NCBI GenBank assembly: GCA_029378245.1
Contig: JARKIF010000034.1
Location: 124,001 to 188,000, forward strand
Length of the DNA stretch: 64,000 nt
Reading direction: 5' to 3'
Origin: Roridomyces roridus
Lineage: Eukaryota > Basidiomycota > Agaricomycetes > Agaricales > Mycenaceae
Numbering within the stretch: the first letter of the stretch is position 1; every line of letters begins with the position of its first letter. Below the pieces are notes generated by a model. It had not been told where the DNA came from. It did no database searches and saw only the letters and a list, made by a program, of their open reading frames with translations. Positions 1 through 12,794 of the stretch are shown here, piece after piece. The position numbers and the translations under genes were made by a program.

Positions 1-30
1 CTTCCAGGCCTGCTCAAACTCTCAAAGTGA

Positions 31-3000
31 TCACGATCGGCGCCGCGGTTTTGACGTCTTTGCCTTCTCAAGAAAGATATGAGAATCTTGCAATTGAGAT
101 GTGATGAGTGGACAACCGCACTTTGCACTATTATTCGTATGGGGGCATCTGGATTTGCCAGAACGTGGGGCCCTTGGGTTGCTCCCGGTCGCGCCTCGTT
201 TCGGCTCGTCCTCTTGCCTTTGAACTTCCCAATCGGTATGGGGACGAAGATCGAGCCACCAATGCCGAGAGTAAAGAAGGTCGAGAATCGGGTTGACTTT
301 TTTTTGATTGATCCGATACTCGCAGCTTGAAATACCGCCGTCGTCGCAAACAGTGCAATCTCTTGCCTCGGGAATCTCATAGACCTTTTTACCACGCCCC
401 GTTCCAGCGTGGCGCCATCTGCGAGGACAAAGTGGGCACTGGAGCGCCTCGACAAACAACCTTGAAGACCGTCTCGCGGTCTGTGGAGCTCGCGTCAGGA
501 TCGGGTTTACGAAATAGAACAGGGAACAAACCTTTTTTCATTAACCTGATGAGATTGGCCGAGGTCTTTGACTTCACACTGGGCAGCCCCGCAACGAAAT
601 CTTGATCGCACTTGTTCTTTTCCATCAGAACACAGTCGACGGCCAGCGTCAAAAGGTAGTCGCGGTCGTTCTGACTGTCCGCGAGAACGAAGACGGTCCC
701 TTCAACCTCGTCTATAGCGGAAATGGCTTCATAGTCGAGAGGGAAATCAACCAAAGCAGCCTCGAGTTCGTCATCATACCAACTGGCGTCGATAATATCT
801 TGAACTCGAATTTCGACCAGGTCGAGTGCGTCCAGGGAAAAGTGACTCCGGATGTCGGGCCGTCGGAGCATATCATGCACATACAGCGGGCGCTCCGCGG
901 TGGGGAAGTAACAGGCCGGGGAATATCTGTGGATCCGACACATTGGTGTGGAATATGGTGGAGCCACATCCCTCACGTGTTCGCGCGGTGATGCGAGCGA
1001 TTTTCCGCATTTGAACTCGCCGACCCTTGGGCGCGGTCAGCTCCCCTCGCGGCCGATCCACCCCTCCACGGTCCTCACTCTCCAACCAACGATCATGCAT
1101 CGTCTTGGCTGAGATGATGGAACGTAGAAAGCCATAGGCTTGTTCCATGTCCCACACCACCTCCTTCGCCTTCTTGAGGTTATCGAGCACGCCCTCCTTG
1201 GCTAACAGCCGACGTGCCTCCTCGAAACAAGTGTTGAGCCACGCTTCGCGCGTCGCCGGGTCTTGAAGGTCGGGAGGAGAGTTACGCAAGGCTGTCGAGA
1301 CCACCCGTTGCACTGTTTCCTCCGTAGCGCGGGCGTGGCACATGACTGTCCACCGCGGACCAGCGAGGACGGGGTCGTACTTGAAACTGCCGAAATGGAG
1401 CTTGACGATCCAAATAGCAATGTGCTCTTCATTCGGGCCGAAACGGACGATGCAAATCTCACCCACCAAAACACCGTCCATGAAAACGGCGTGGCCGTCA
1501 TTTCCGAAATACGACCACACCTCGACAAGGTGACGGGCTTTGAGTGCAGCCAACGGGGCGGACTGGGTAGTGATGACCAATGGAGACATCTCGCAGAAAA
1601 TACGGGAAAGATGGATGGTGTGAAGCCAGTACTCGTCATGTTCAAGTACCAGCCGCCAAAAATCAATGCATGGGCCAACATACTGCGCGAGGGTATCGGT
1701 GGAAAGGGTGCCGGTCATCGGGATGTTGGGATAGAAGAGATGGCGAAGATGACGGTCTTCGCGAGGGCCAGTACCCAGCTTCACCGATCATGGCCTCGAG
1801 GTTGATATCTTTTATTATCTCGACAGTACCAACCTCGCCTTCGCAGAGTCTGACAACATCTGCAATGTTACTCTTGACCTGGGCCAAAGCCGAGTCGGAG
1901 ATGCGGAGGGTGCTCGAGGGTTCAGAGTCAATAGGATCCGCAAGCGTCTTGGGCTCGTCGTCGATGAACGACGACAGCGTCTCGCTCAAATCATGATTCT
2001 CTTCTTGCCCGAAAGGAAAGAGATCCGCCGGGAGGAGTTCGCGCAAAGCGTCGAAGTACTGAGTAATCTCCGGCGGCACGGGGGAAATCGGCTGAACGCC
2101 ACCCGGAGCAGAATTGAGAGCCGTCGGTCCCAGCATGGCGCGGATGATCCTCTCTTGCCGGCTGATGCGTGGAGTGGTGCGAACGGCGCGTTCATTCGGG
2201 ACGTAGACAGCGATGACAGGAATATTGTATGTGACGATCTTTGATTCCAGTCCAGGGGTTAGACTTGAGGAAATTGACAATAAATACAGGGCACCCTTTG
2301 TTAATGTCATCGACAACTCGTGCACCAGGCGCCTTCGCAGCCGCGATGCCGGTGTAGCCGAGGATGGTTTGCTTCGCAGCACGTTGCACGTCTCGTAGCA
2401 CAGTAGCACCTGCGTTCTCCTCGACGTGTTTGAAAAACTGGGCGATGGCGTCTTCGAGGCCAAAGACTTTCATCGCGGCAGTGAAGTCGCGGAACACGTC
2501 AATGAGGTCTTCGCCGAGCAACAAGAGACATATTATCGTGTAGGGTGCTTCAGCAGGGTACGCGAGGAGGGACGCCCGCAGCGCTCGGAAGACCTCTTCA
2601 GCGGGGAGACGGATCAGTCGCAGGTAATGCGCGCATTTGTTGACAGGAGAGGGGCCGTCGGCCTTGCTTTCGACGAGGGTTTTGTCGTCGATGAACGGCC
2701 GGAGGTTCCAGCCCGTGGGATCCTTGATTAACGCTGCGAACATTTCCATCACCCTGTGGGGAATCGCCTTCCAGACAACTTCGCTGGCGGGAATTGGCTC
2801 GTGACCCTCACGAACGAAGTACTCGTTGACCGTTGCTTGGACGAGTTCGCGAGCGGAAAGATGCTGGCTGCGGTCAACGCAATCGACGACGCCGGTCTTG
2901 GACGTGACGTGATGGTCGAAGACGGACCCCCCACACACGGACGGTCATTTGCCCACCGCTTCGCCTCCGCGATTTCGGGATTCGCTTTGGCTTTTGCTAC

Positions 3001-3995
3001 ATTTTGTTCTCGCCGTTTCGCCTGCAACAGAACAGTCAGAATGGACAGGAATCGCAAGCGAGGGAAAACGCACATTGACCGGATCTTTATCAGAACTTGT
3101 GGGCTGCTCAATCTTTTGCTTTTTTTTTCGGGGTGCCTTCTGCAAGAAGAGTCAGAAAAGACGGAAATGGCATCAAGGAAGTCTTACCTTGCAAGTGCCT
3201 CCATCGTCCTCATCTCCCTCTTGTTCGTCCTCGCCTGCAGACTCGTATTCGTCATTTGCTTCCACCCATTCAGCGTCCCCGTCCTGCGCATACATGAGAA
3301 CAACACTTGCAGAGCGTCGAAAGACATACCTCGTCGGACTCCACTTCCGCGCACTTTCTCTTCGAAGTACTTGCGACAGGAATTGAGCAAGCACTCTACG
3401 TGGCCTTGAATTTACTACGACTGAAAAGAGCGAAATCAACGTACATCGGCGCCTCTGACGCGGGTTTTCTTGGACTGGGGATGAAGAATGAGTACTGCGG
3501 CGGATTGGTGAAAGGGATGGTTATTACCACCGGCGCGGAGTTGCATTCCGAGGACTGCTGGACGATTTGAGCGTCGTGGATGCAAAGCTTGAGCAAAGGA
3601 ACTTACGCGTCGCTTCGTGCCTCTGGCCTTGGCCGCACCCTTTGTCGGTTTTGAGACCGCCCGTCCTTTACCCTGATGCTGATGAGGGACAAAAGGTCGG
3701 AAGTAGGTAGTATTCACCTTGGACCGGGTCTTTGGTGCCTCGTCGTCTTCCTCGTCCCTGGAAGGCTCTTGGTCTTCCCAATCGTCAGCGTCGTCGGCTT
3801 GATGATTTTCCGGCGCTGAAAAAGGAAGTTTGACGCGCAAGGGAGAACACACCTTCTCAATCCCTACAACCTTCGTCCTTTTGGAAGAGAGCTGGTCGCA
3901 ACAGAATGAATGGAAGCAGAGGGAAAGGATGGATTCCCACCTCTGTCGCGTCTGCAGCGCGCCGTGTGGTCGTGGAAGAGTCGTTCTACGCGTCC
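31..3995 (-). CDS. Large multi-exon protein of unknown function
   Basis: A run of compatible open blocks on the minus strand, roughly 3,840-3,605, 3,150-3,074, 3,021-2,939, 2,867-2,270, 2,245-1,800, 1,784-960, 976-390 and 459-31, reads as one gene. Two introns are well supported: 3,022-3,073 (GTGCGT..TTGCAG, CTGAC branch) and 2,868-2,938 (GTGTGT..ACCGCAG); they join a basic KKKQK-containing segment, a charged helix (QNVAKAKANPEIAEAK) and a long helical region in frame. The N-terminal part is acidic and low complexity (DEEDDEAP). Near the C terminus is a CPLCPRRW motif followed by a CTVC pair, which could bind zinc. I recognise no family. The 5' end and some junctions are guesses, and it may be two genes. 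The stop at 31-33 is the last one visible in that frame. Confidence 0.4.
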
Positions 3996-4641
3996 TTCAG
4001 TCCACGGTCGCTGGATAGAGGGAGATCGACTTACGCTGGGGCCTGCAACGCGGGTCTGCTGGGCCTGGGGCTCACGGATTAGAGATGCGACGCGTCAGGA
4101 AAGGAGGATTGTATCGGGGCGCCTTTCGTGGCTAATGGCTGGAATGAGCGTGGATTTGAGCTGAAAGCGACCAACTTTATGTGGCTCGTGGTCTTGACCT
4201 CCTCCCAGTTGACAATCTTGCCTTCTCGGCGCGTTCCAGATGCGTGGCGCCCAATTCTTCGTGTCGGACATCTGGGAAGCGGTACAGGCGCGGCATTTGC
4301 TGCATTCGATGTAGAGCACGCAGCCGTCTGTTTTCTCCTCGAGGGGTGTGTCTTCAGGTGTGAGTCCATGAAAAGGCCAAGGGCGAATAGTGCATCGAGG
4401 AAACAAAAACAGCGTCTCGATGCATAGAAGCAGCGACCCAAGATTCAAATTTTCCATCACATCGGCTCTGGAACTAGTTGGAGCAAGCGTTACCCTACCT
4501 TTGACATTTCGTGTAATACATAGATGTTGAATAACGGCTTTCCCTTGAGTTTCCTTGAGAGCAAACGAGAGCGAGCCTCGGTTGCACGGAAGAAGTCTCG
4601 CGTTGTGGGTTTTCAGAAACAGATATATTGCTGGTATTAGT
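3996..4641. other. Stretch without a confident gene
   Basis: A minus-strand block at about 4,420-4,095 contains CSKCRAC and the phrase DTKNWAPRIWNAP and could be a short exon set, either of its own gene or the 5' end of the gene to the left. I could not join it to a start codon or to convincing splice sites. The rest shows nothing recognisable. Confidence 0.3.
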
Positions 4642-5474
4642 TCAACATTCAGCTGACAGACCCGCAAGCCTCCGGATTCCGGAGCAACGCAAGGTGCGAC
4701 CCTCGTCCTCGACCCCGACGCCAGGTGGTACAGGTTTGCCATCTCCACTGACGAGTAATACGGCAGCCTTGCCCACGACGTCTGGCGGGGAGATGTACGA
4801 CGACGGTGTGAGGGAGGTGAGGAGGGGCACAGCTGCCTTGAGCACCTTTCCCTTGAAGGACGAGTCCGTTGCCGGCGCGCCGACCATCCCAGGCCGGATA
4901 TTGTAAACACTGAGAGTGGAATACGACGACGAGAGAGTGCGGAGTGCAAGTTCGGTGCGGCCTTTGATCTTTCCGAAGAGAGTCCATGTCTTTTCAGTGG
5001 GATCTGCGCTGCGAATGTTCGATGGGATGGCGTCGAAACAGAGATAAATAGTACCTACCCTTCACCAGAAACATATACGAAATTGAAATGACCCTTGTCG
5101 GACAGCGTGCTGAAAGCCTTGGCCGCAGCAACGGGATAGTCGTGCGTGATACGGATGTACTCTCTACGCAATACAGTGTCATAGAAACTCGGAACGAGGA
5201 AGTAGTTCACTCACTCCTTGGAGACCTGACTTTGGCTGATACCCTGGGCCCAGATGCATCCATCGGCGCCCTTGACCATGTCAAGGAGAGAAGGAGGGTA
5301 TTCGTCGTACTTTTCATGTACGATGATCGTTGCTTTCGAGCTGTCCAGGTCGTCTGGTAGGGCGAATTGCCTGCGGGACAGAATAGAGACTCGAGTGATA
5401 TTTGGAGAGGACAGGCATTGTCGTAGAGTTCCAGAACCGATCAACCCCGTAGCGCCCGTGAGGATGATATGCAT
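4642..5474 (-). CDS. NAD(P)-binding Rossmann-fold (epimerase/SDR-like) protein
   Basis: The protein starts at the ATG ending at 5,474 with MHIILTGATGLIGSGTL, carrying the TGxxGxxG dinucleotide-binding motif of extended short-chain dehydrogenases and NAD-dependent epimerases. Three exons are visible: intron 1 is 5,164-5,214 (GTGAGT..GCGTAG) and intron 2 starts at 5,058 (GTAGGT) and ends in CATTCGCAG. They join the start to a segment with FNFVYVSGEG and then to a C-terminal part with VYNIRPGMV and a hydrophobic stretch (AAVPLLTSL). The total is about 240 residues, typical for single-domain fungal NAD(P)-binding proteins related to NmrA or UbiE-like reductases. The substrate cannot be inferred. 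The neighbouring F-box gene is divergent, with only about 135 bp between start codons. Confidence 0.8.
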
Positions 5475-5608
5475 GGAAGGAAGGAAGGAAGAAATCTAGG
5501 ATTCGGGGGAGTGACTTAACAGCGGTCCTAATGAGGAAACAGGCGGACGGATATTTGGTTTCGCGTCCTAACGTAAACACACGACGCGCTTTTCCTCTTA
5601 CCATCACC

Positions 5609-8239
5609 ATGGAATCCGAGCCAGCGGCTACTGCCTCTGGCACCAAACGTCGTGCAGCTCGCACGTCGAACAAACGCAAAGCTGAACCTACAACTGCTGT
5701 CGATGCCCCTGCACCGAAACGGTCCAAGATCACCAAGAAGCAGGGCTCTTTGCACCGTCTATTAGATATCTCTCTTGACGTGCTTTTCGAGGTTAAACCG
5801 CGTTTTCACATCTTGACGGGGTATACTAACAGACGCACAGATTTTTGGTCATCTCCTGCCATTGGACGTGCTGCGTCTCGGCCGTGTCTCGAAAGAGTTC
5901 CGACGTCTTCTGTTCCACAAATCCTCTATCAGCATCTGGAGGTCCAGTCTCGCAAATGTGCCTGGTCTTCCACCTTGCCCGCCTTCCATGACGGAGCCCC
6001 AGTGGGTCAGTCTGGTATTTGATCAGACTTGCCAGGTGTGCCACTCCGTTCGCGCTTTCCTGCTCAGTACTCACTCGCTCTCAGGTCTGCCAGAAAACAG
6101 CTCGTAAAGTCGACTGGGGCCTGTTCATTCGTATTTGCACCAAATGCATCAAGCCCAATATCTCAGTGTTCCAAATTCTTCGGTCTGAAGAGAAGTTTCG
6201 CCTCACAGACCTCGTACCAAGTCGTCCTGACACAAACAGTTGGTCTTCAGCATGTTATTTACATTCCTTCTGACATCAACTCAGAACCCTGGAGGACCGC
6301 CATCTTTACCCCCGAGCTTGTTCGCGTCAAAGCCCTGCACCAGGCCATGAAAGACCCTGAAGATCAAGCCAAATTTGCACAAGAAAGAAAAGAAATCGTC
6401 AAAGATCTTAAAGAGGTATATAAACTTGAATACCATGGTTATCTTCTAACGAAGAAATAAAGCGGGCAATCTTGTGCGAAGAGTGGGCTCAAGGCATATC
6501 AGACAATCGAAGCGAAGAACTGGCTGATCTCAAGGAAGAAAGATTCAAAGCGTATGTGCTTGTTTGATGCATCTTGACGCATTTTTCAATATGCCTCCAG
6601 GGTTTCTGCCAAGTTGACTGCTCTCGGTTGGGGTCAGGAACTAGAGGCTCTACTTCCCTGCGATTCGATCAAGTTCCACAAGTCTGTCAAGCTGCCCACG
6701 GCTCTGACCGAGCGAAGTGCGTCGCGTCTTTCATTCGTCATCCTTTTCTGAATCGTGATCACAGCTTGGAACACAATCAAGCCCGAGATGATCAAGTACA
6801 TGGAGCAGATGAAAATCAAGCGCCTGGCTAGGGAGCTTGCTGCCGCTGTCATTGAACGCAAGAGCATTGCGGGCAAGGTGCTCCGTGCATACAAGCTTTC
6901 TCATCTTCCGTGGACGGAAGTTATGCCGACCGCCGCTGACTTTTGTGCGTTCCCGGAAATCGACAAGATCATTCAATCCCCGCTTGAAGTCACCGTGGAC
7001 GACAAGACGTTCGAGAAGCTGTCGAAATCGTTCCCTGCCATGTTTTCGAGTTGGCGAGCACGCATTGTCAAAGCTTTGGCCGGCAAGTTCGATCTGGAGA
7101 GCGAAGACGCAGACGTTGCCCTGTCTACCCTCACGCTTGCGACCTCGGTTTATAAATGCACATCTTGCAAAAGGGATGACGACGATGGTTTTAGCATCTT
7201 CCCTCGCGTTTCTGACGACAAGTTTGAACCGCTTTACTGGCCTCGTGTGCTCGATCACGGGTGCCTGACGCAGGTCACCGAGAACGCGTCGTTTTGGACG
7301 TATTTCTCCGACATGAAGAAGGATGTACCTTGGCGTGCCGCGCCCCTCCTCGTTGATCGGTTCGCAGCAGAGATTGTGGAGAATGTTGTGACGGCTTGTG
7401 GGCTCGATCCGAAGACGGCGACCGTGGAGGCCATGGACGCTGCAGATGTACGGCTGGCTTGCCACTCGTGCGCCACCCGCAAACCCAGCCCCGATGGAAA
7501 GAGCAGCGACGATGGGCCGGCGACAGTGGAAACATTCACTTGGCGTAACGCTGTGCTTCACGAGGGAGATCGTCATTTCCGCAATCCCACTGCGTGGCAC
7601 AAGCTGAATGCGACGGAAACCGAGGCGGCTCGTGCGATGGAGAAGACGCTGTTGAAAAAGGAGAAGGTTCGGATCCCGGTTGCTCGAGATCAAGCTGGGA
7701 GTACAGATGATATGCCCATGCCTGACGCCCCCGCGGAGGACGCCGAACAAGCCACGGCCAGCGCCGATGCCGAGACCAGTGCTGATGCTGTGATGGCCGA
7801 ACCTGATACTGACGGCACGCAAGCCGAGGGCTCGCCTAACATCGTCCCTTCCTCCTTGTCCGAAATCGCGTGGACCTGCACCCACTGCCTCGATACACCA
7901 CGAGCTAAGCCGCCCATGGCTCTCGGGCCCATGCAAGTCCACCTTGCCTCGGTGCACGAGATTCGGTCTGCTGTTATCAACCAGGACTATTTCCGCTCGC
8001 GTGCAGCACCGGAATTGTATACTCGAGCTCGTTTCCCGGCTCCCAAGCTGGACATCGCGGTGCTGCCTGCTCAACCGGAGATTGAGCCCCGTAAAGTGGC
8101 TCGGTACCCGAATTTTGGGTTTGGGAGCGCGTATTCTGATATTTACGACGACATGTTCGGCGGTGGGTACGACAACTACTCGGATTCGGAGGACGGGTAT
8201 GGATATGGATACGGGGGTTATGATGATGATGATTGGTGA
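5609..8239 (+). CDS. F-box protein with CxxC and C2H2-like modules (paralogue A)
   Basis: Exon 1 starts at ATG 5,609 and encodes a basic, NLS-like N terminus. Intron 5,792-5,840 has a TACTAAC branch site. Exon 2 completes an F-box (SLDVLFE-IFGHLLPLDVLRL), the Skp1-binding motif that tethers substrates to SCF ubiquitin ligases. Next come CQVC and CTKC pairs, as in many agaricomycete F-box proteins, then a helical region. The C-terminal half carries three repeated zinc-like modules: YKCTSCKR with YWPRVLDHGC; CHSC with WRNAVLHEGD and a downstream WHKL; and CTHC followed by HLASVH, close to a C2H2 finger. The tail is acidic and Tyr/Gly-rich (YSDSEDGYGYGYGG). About six introns are needed. Paralogue B follows 229 bp downstream in the same orientation, and paralogue C lies at 24.0 kb. 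The substrate is unknown. Confidence 0.8.
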
Positions 8240-8467
8240 AGGAGATGGATGGAAAGCAGCTTTCTTGGCCGGATTCGGAGGACAAGGATGGGAATTTGGA
8301 GCTTGTATGTTGCTCTGAGCGCATAATGGTTGCCTTCGTCGTAATGGTAGGATAGTTTTTGTACTATGTATGCAGTCGAGTCTATATACCCGTTAATTTT
8401 GCACTCCATGCTCTGACGTACACGCGCGTCAACACGCGACGCGACTCTTCTTTCCTGTACCATCACG

Positions 8468-11000
8468 ATGGATTCCGAGGCTGCTAGCAGCAGCAAGCCT
8501 CGTGCGACCCGTGCTTCGAGCAAACGCAAAGCTGAAGCCACAACGACTGTCGACGCTCCCGCACCGAAACGGACCAAGATCACCAAGAAGAAAGGCTCTT
8601 TGCAACGTCTATTAGATATCTCTCTTGACGTCCTTTTCGAGGTGATGCCCTATATCATACGCGATTCCAAGGGAAATTGCTCACAGACGCGCAGATTCTC
8701 GGTCATCTTCAGCCATTGGATGTGTTGCGTCTCGGTCGCGTCTCGAAAGAGTTCCGACGCCTTCTGTTCCACAAATCCTCTATCAGCATCTGGAAGTCCG
8801 GTCTCGCAAACGTGCCTGGCCTTCCGCCTTGCCCTCCCTCGATGACGGAGCCTCAATGGGTCAGTCTGGTATTTGATCAGACTTGCCAGGTGTGCCACTC
8901 CGTTCGCGCTTTCCTGCAACGCTCAATCATTTTTAGGTCTGCTTCAAAATCGCTCGCAAAGTCGACTGGCGTCTCTTCATTCGTATTTGCACCAAATGCA
9001 CCAAACCCAGTTTAGTCCCGGTAGAATATATATATGGGCTTACGACCACTCCGGAACCAGTCCTCCTCGCGCAGCTCGTCCTAACTCGTACCGAATCCAA
9101 CAGTATGTCTCGACTATTTGGCCGGTACTTGTTTCTTACGAGCTCAGGAACCTGGAAACACGTCTCCTTCTCACCCGAATTCACCCGCGTCAAGGCTCTC
9201 TACGAAGCAATCAGCAATCGCGAAGAACAAGCCAAGTTTGTACAAGAGAGGAAAGATATCGTTAAAGACCTGAAAGCGGTATGTCAACGTTACCTTTATG
9301 TTTCCTTTGCTGACGCAATTCAGCGGGCACTCTTATGCGAAGAGTGGACACGTAGCATTACAGACAATCGAAGCGAAGAATTGGCTGATCTCAAAGAAGA
9401 GCGTTTCAAAGCGTATGTCATTTTCTATCGTCATTCCTCTTGTGCTTTCATCAACATCCCTAGTATTTCTGCAAAGTTGACTGATCTTGGATGGGGCGAT
9501 GAATTAGAGGAGCTCCTCCCATGCGACTCGCTCAGGTTCCACAAGTCTGTCAAGCAGCCCACTCGTTTGACGGACCGAAGTCTGTTACCTTCATCCTTTC
9601 TTCTTTTTTTTTCTGACGCGAAAATGCAGCCTGGAACGCAATCAAACCCGACCTTATCAAGTATATGGAGCAGATGAAGGTCGAAAGACTGGCTCGCGAG
9701 CTTGTTGTCATCATCGTAAAGCGCAAGGACATCGCGGGTAAGGTGCTCTGTGCATACAAGCGCTCTCAACTTCCGTGGAATGAAGTCATGCCCACCGCTG
9801 CAGACTTTTGCCTGTTCCCGGAAATCGCCAAGATCGTCCAGTCTCCGCTCGAAGTCGTCGTCAATGAGCAAACGTTTGAACAATTGTCGGATTCGTTCCC
9901 CATAATGTTCGCGACTTGGAGGGAAGGGATCGTCAAGGACCTTGCTCGGGTCGTTGATGCCGGAAGACAAAGAAGATGCAGAGACTGCCAAAGCCCGCCT
10001 CATGCTCGCAACCTCGGTGTACAAATGCAAAACTTGCACCAGGGGCAATGGCCTGTTCCTGGGCGGCAGCATACCTCTCCAGCCGCTTTACTGGCCCCGA
10101 GTCCTCGAACACGGATGCATGACTCAGGACTCGTCGCTTTGGAGTTATATGAAGCGCAGTGTACCGTGGCGCGCGGATGTTCTTAGCGTCGACGAGTTTA
10201 CCAAGGAGGTTGTGGAGAAGATTGTGGCGGCTTCTGGGTTGGACCCCAAGACGGCGACGGTGGAGGAGATGGACGCTGCGGATGTGCGGTTGGCTTGTCA
10301 CTTGTGCGCCACGCGTACGTCTGCTGCTTTTACCTCCGAGGCAGGGCCGGCGACGGTGAATGGATTTAGCTGGCGCAACGCGGTGCTTCACGAAGGAGAT
10401 AATCACCACCGCAATCCCACTGCGTGGCACAAGCTGGATGCTGAGGAGACCGAGGCGGTTCGTGCGATGGAGAAGGTGGTGTTGGAAAAGGCTCGTATCG
10501 CGGCAACTCAAGATACAGAAGATGTGCCCATGCATGACGCACCCGCGGAGGACGGCGGCAACGCGGACGAGCGCAAAGAACAGGAGCAGGCTCCTCTCGA
10601 AGATGAATCGTCCATTCTCCCAGCCTCGAACCCCGAAGTGGCGTGGTGTTGCGCGCATTGCCTCGAGACACCGCAAGGCAGAGGCAAACCAATGATCCTG
10701 GACGCCATCCTCGGACATTTGTCGGTGCGGCACGATACCAAACTGGGCTCTGCCGTCCTCAACAAGGACTTCTACCGCTCGCCTGCCGCACCGGAATTGT
10801 ACACTGAGGATCACTTTCCTGCACCGAGTTTGGATGTTGCGGTGTTGCCGAAGCAGCCGCAGATTGCACCGCGCGAGGTTCCTCGGTATCCGAACAATCC
10901 GAATACGGGTTTGAGGAGCTATTTCGAAGATATGTTTGGCGGGTACGACAGTTATTCGGACTCGGAGGATGGGCATTATGGGGATTATGATGACTATTGA
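8468..11000 (+). CDS. F-box protein paralogue B, with internal frameshift
   Basis: This is a tandem duplicate of the gene just upstream. It starts MDSEAASSSKPRATRASS at ATG 8,468, has the same basic N terminus, and the same phase-0 intron splits the F-box (8,643 to the CGCAG before ATTCTCGG). The Cys pairs, the EERFKA block, the WRNAVLHEGD module, a CAHC..HLSVRH finger and the acidic YSDSEDG tail are all conserved. Between the helical block ending near 9,948 and the CKTC module (readable from 9,942) the frame moves by +1. No GT..AG intron of plausible length covers the switch, whereas paralogue A is continuous there. This is either a real lesion, which would remove all C-terminal zinc modules, or a base-calling error. 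Both flanks remain well conserved, which argues for recent damage or error. Confidence 0.65.
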
Positions 11001-11186
11001 AGGTGGACTGTTTTTTGCACAGACGGACTGGAACGCATAATGGATGTTAATGGTATGGTAGTTTTCGAGTTGTAAAGTTGTGTTTAATGCTGAATCGTCC
11101 AGTCGTGGTACTACTGTACCCCAGGCATCTTCCGCTTGTGACGTTGTTCAAAATTGAAACCTTTTATACATTTGATATAAAACCAT

Positions 11187-12444
11187 CTACACTTGCCCAG
11201 CTCTAGACTCTTTCATCAGCCGTAGTTGTTTAAGTCGCGGACCTTCGAGATACTCGCGCTCAGGAATCTCATCCTCATCTTTGACAGGACAACTGGGCAC
11301 CTGGGGAGGCATCCATCGCAGGTACCGATCGTAGGCATCAAGCTGGACCTCACGGTCCAAATACACCAACCAACCATCCCAATCCAATTCCAGACCATCT
11401 CCCGAATGAGATACGTATGTCTCGACTGTCATCGTTCTTTGGAGGAGGACCCCGAGGATATGCTCTACCTCGGCCCTCTGGTCCTCTACACTTGAATCCT
11501 CAGTAGCGGGAATCGTGATCACAGCAGGCTTTAAACCGTCCTATCACGATAGAATGCGTTAGTCAAAATCGAACGACGAAGTGATGGTATAACCTACAAT
11601 TTTCTTGACGGTGACTGGGTCTGTGTTGCGATAGATCTCCATGGTGATTTCCCGGATACCTGGGGCCCAGGTATGTCCTTCAAACGTGACGTCCCCCAAA
11701 GGCTCCCTCGGTTCCCATTTGATGTCCGACGGCTCCTTGGGGAGGCCAACAGGATATGAAGCAGGCGGGTTCCGATATGGCTCTCCGTGTAGAAATAGAC
11801 ACACTACAGCGAGGAGACCCCGCGTCCCATCAAGGTACTGGGGGATCTTTCCGCGGAGGTCTTCGAATGATGACAGAGGATCACCACACTCGAACACGAT
11901 TGGGTACTGTGGGAGTTGAAGAAAGCGCGGCTCGGCAACGTTATAAACCCCATCCTTGGTCACGGTGAGATCTGGGATGAAAACTCCCCTAGAGGGCCTG
12001 GACCCTGTGAAGAGTCCTACATTGTATTGGAGATGAAAGCCGTCCGCTGCATGAACGATGGCTGAGAATGGTTTCAGAAGGACATGGAGGCTCTGTTGGA
12101 CGTTACTGCGACCCAAAGTAACGACGACAGTATTTTCAGAGCCGTGGTATTCAAGCCTGTTTTTGGTAGAAAAAACATCAGCGGCGACCATACGAAAAGA
12201 CTCGGGTTACCGACTTGCAGTCGAGCTGTTCGGAATATCGTTCGTCCAGGTCTATCCAGTCCGTCCAGGCGACGTCGTTCAATTTCATTGTGCGGCTCTG
12301 CAAAACTAAGCAAGAAATTCAAGGCAAGGGAATTTGAAGCGCACCTCGCTGCGATCCGGCCGCGGCGGGTCCTGCATGAATTCTTCAATTCGTTGCAGCA
12401 TTGCCTTGACCTCGGGGCTATCATTTTCAACAGAGGAAGACATA
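11187..12444 (-). CDS. Hypothetical protein, possibly PD-(D/E)XK-like
   Basis: Starts MSSSVENDSPEVKAMLQRIE at the ATG ending at 12,444. An intron (GTGCGC..TTGCAG) leads to MKLNDVAWTDWIDLDERYSE, and further introns lead to the long exon about 12,190-11,600 and a final exon ending at 11,187 (stop). About 350 residues. The middle contains FIPDLTVTKDG and, 20 residues later, FECGDPLSSFEDLRGKIPQYL-like sequence. A Pro-Asp followed by Glu-x-Gly in alternating hydrophobic strands is loosely like restriction-endonuclease-fold proteins such as those annotated Uma2-like, but the Lys of the motif is not clear. I would keep it as hypothetical. It is divergently arranged with the Skt5-like gene, 350 bp away. 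Confidence 0.55.
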
Positions 12445-12794
12445 TGGGAAGGAGAGAGAGAGTGGGTGAACAAAGGGAGTGGCACGAGCGTTGCACCTCC
12501 GTCATCAGCTAGTTTCTAGTTTCCCAGGTGCGGCCCGCTGTTCCCGAGTCGAAGAACTCATTGTCCTCGACCCATTGTCTGCCAGGCGTGGGTGTGGAGA
12601 CTTCGGATGGCCCCTGGATAACACCTCGAATAGAGCTAAATGATGCCGAGGTCTTTCGTCGGTACCTGATGATGTCGTCAATGTAAATGTGTTGGTGGGG
12701 CGCGCAGTGGGGCAGCAACAGTGATGCAATTCCAAGTGTAAGAGTCGGAAATGAGAGCTGTTAAAAGGCCATGCAGTAGAGTACGAGACAAGAA
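12445..12794. promoter_or_regulatory. Divergent intergenic region
   Basis: About 350 bp between two divergent start codons. It must hold both promoters. No TATA box or repeated operator-like motif stands out; a GAGAGAGAG run lies at about 12,451. Confidence 0.35.

Noticed and set aside
6731..8074. A 447-residue open frame antisense to F-box paralogue A (a similar one at 9,933-10,976 antisense to B)
   Set aside because: Both lie opposite clearly coding exons, have no domain and Arg/His/Leu-biased composition typical of antisense frames in GC-rich genes.
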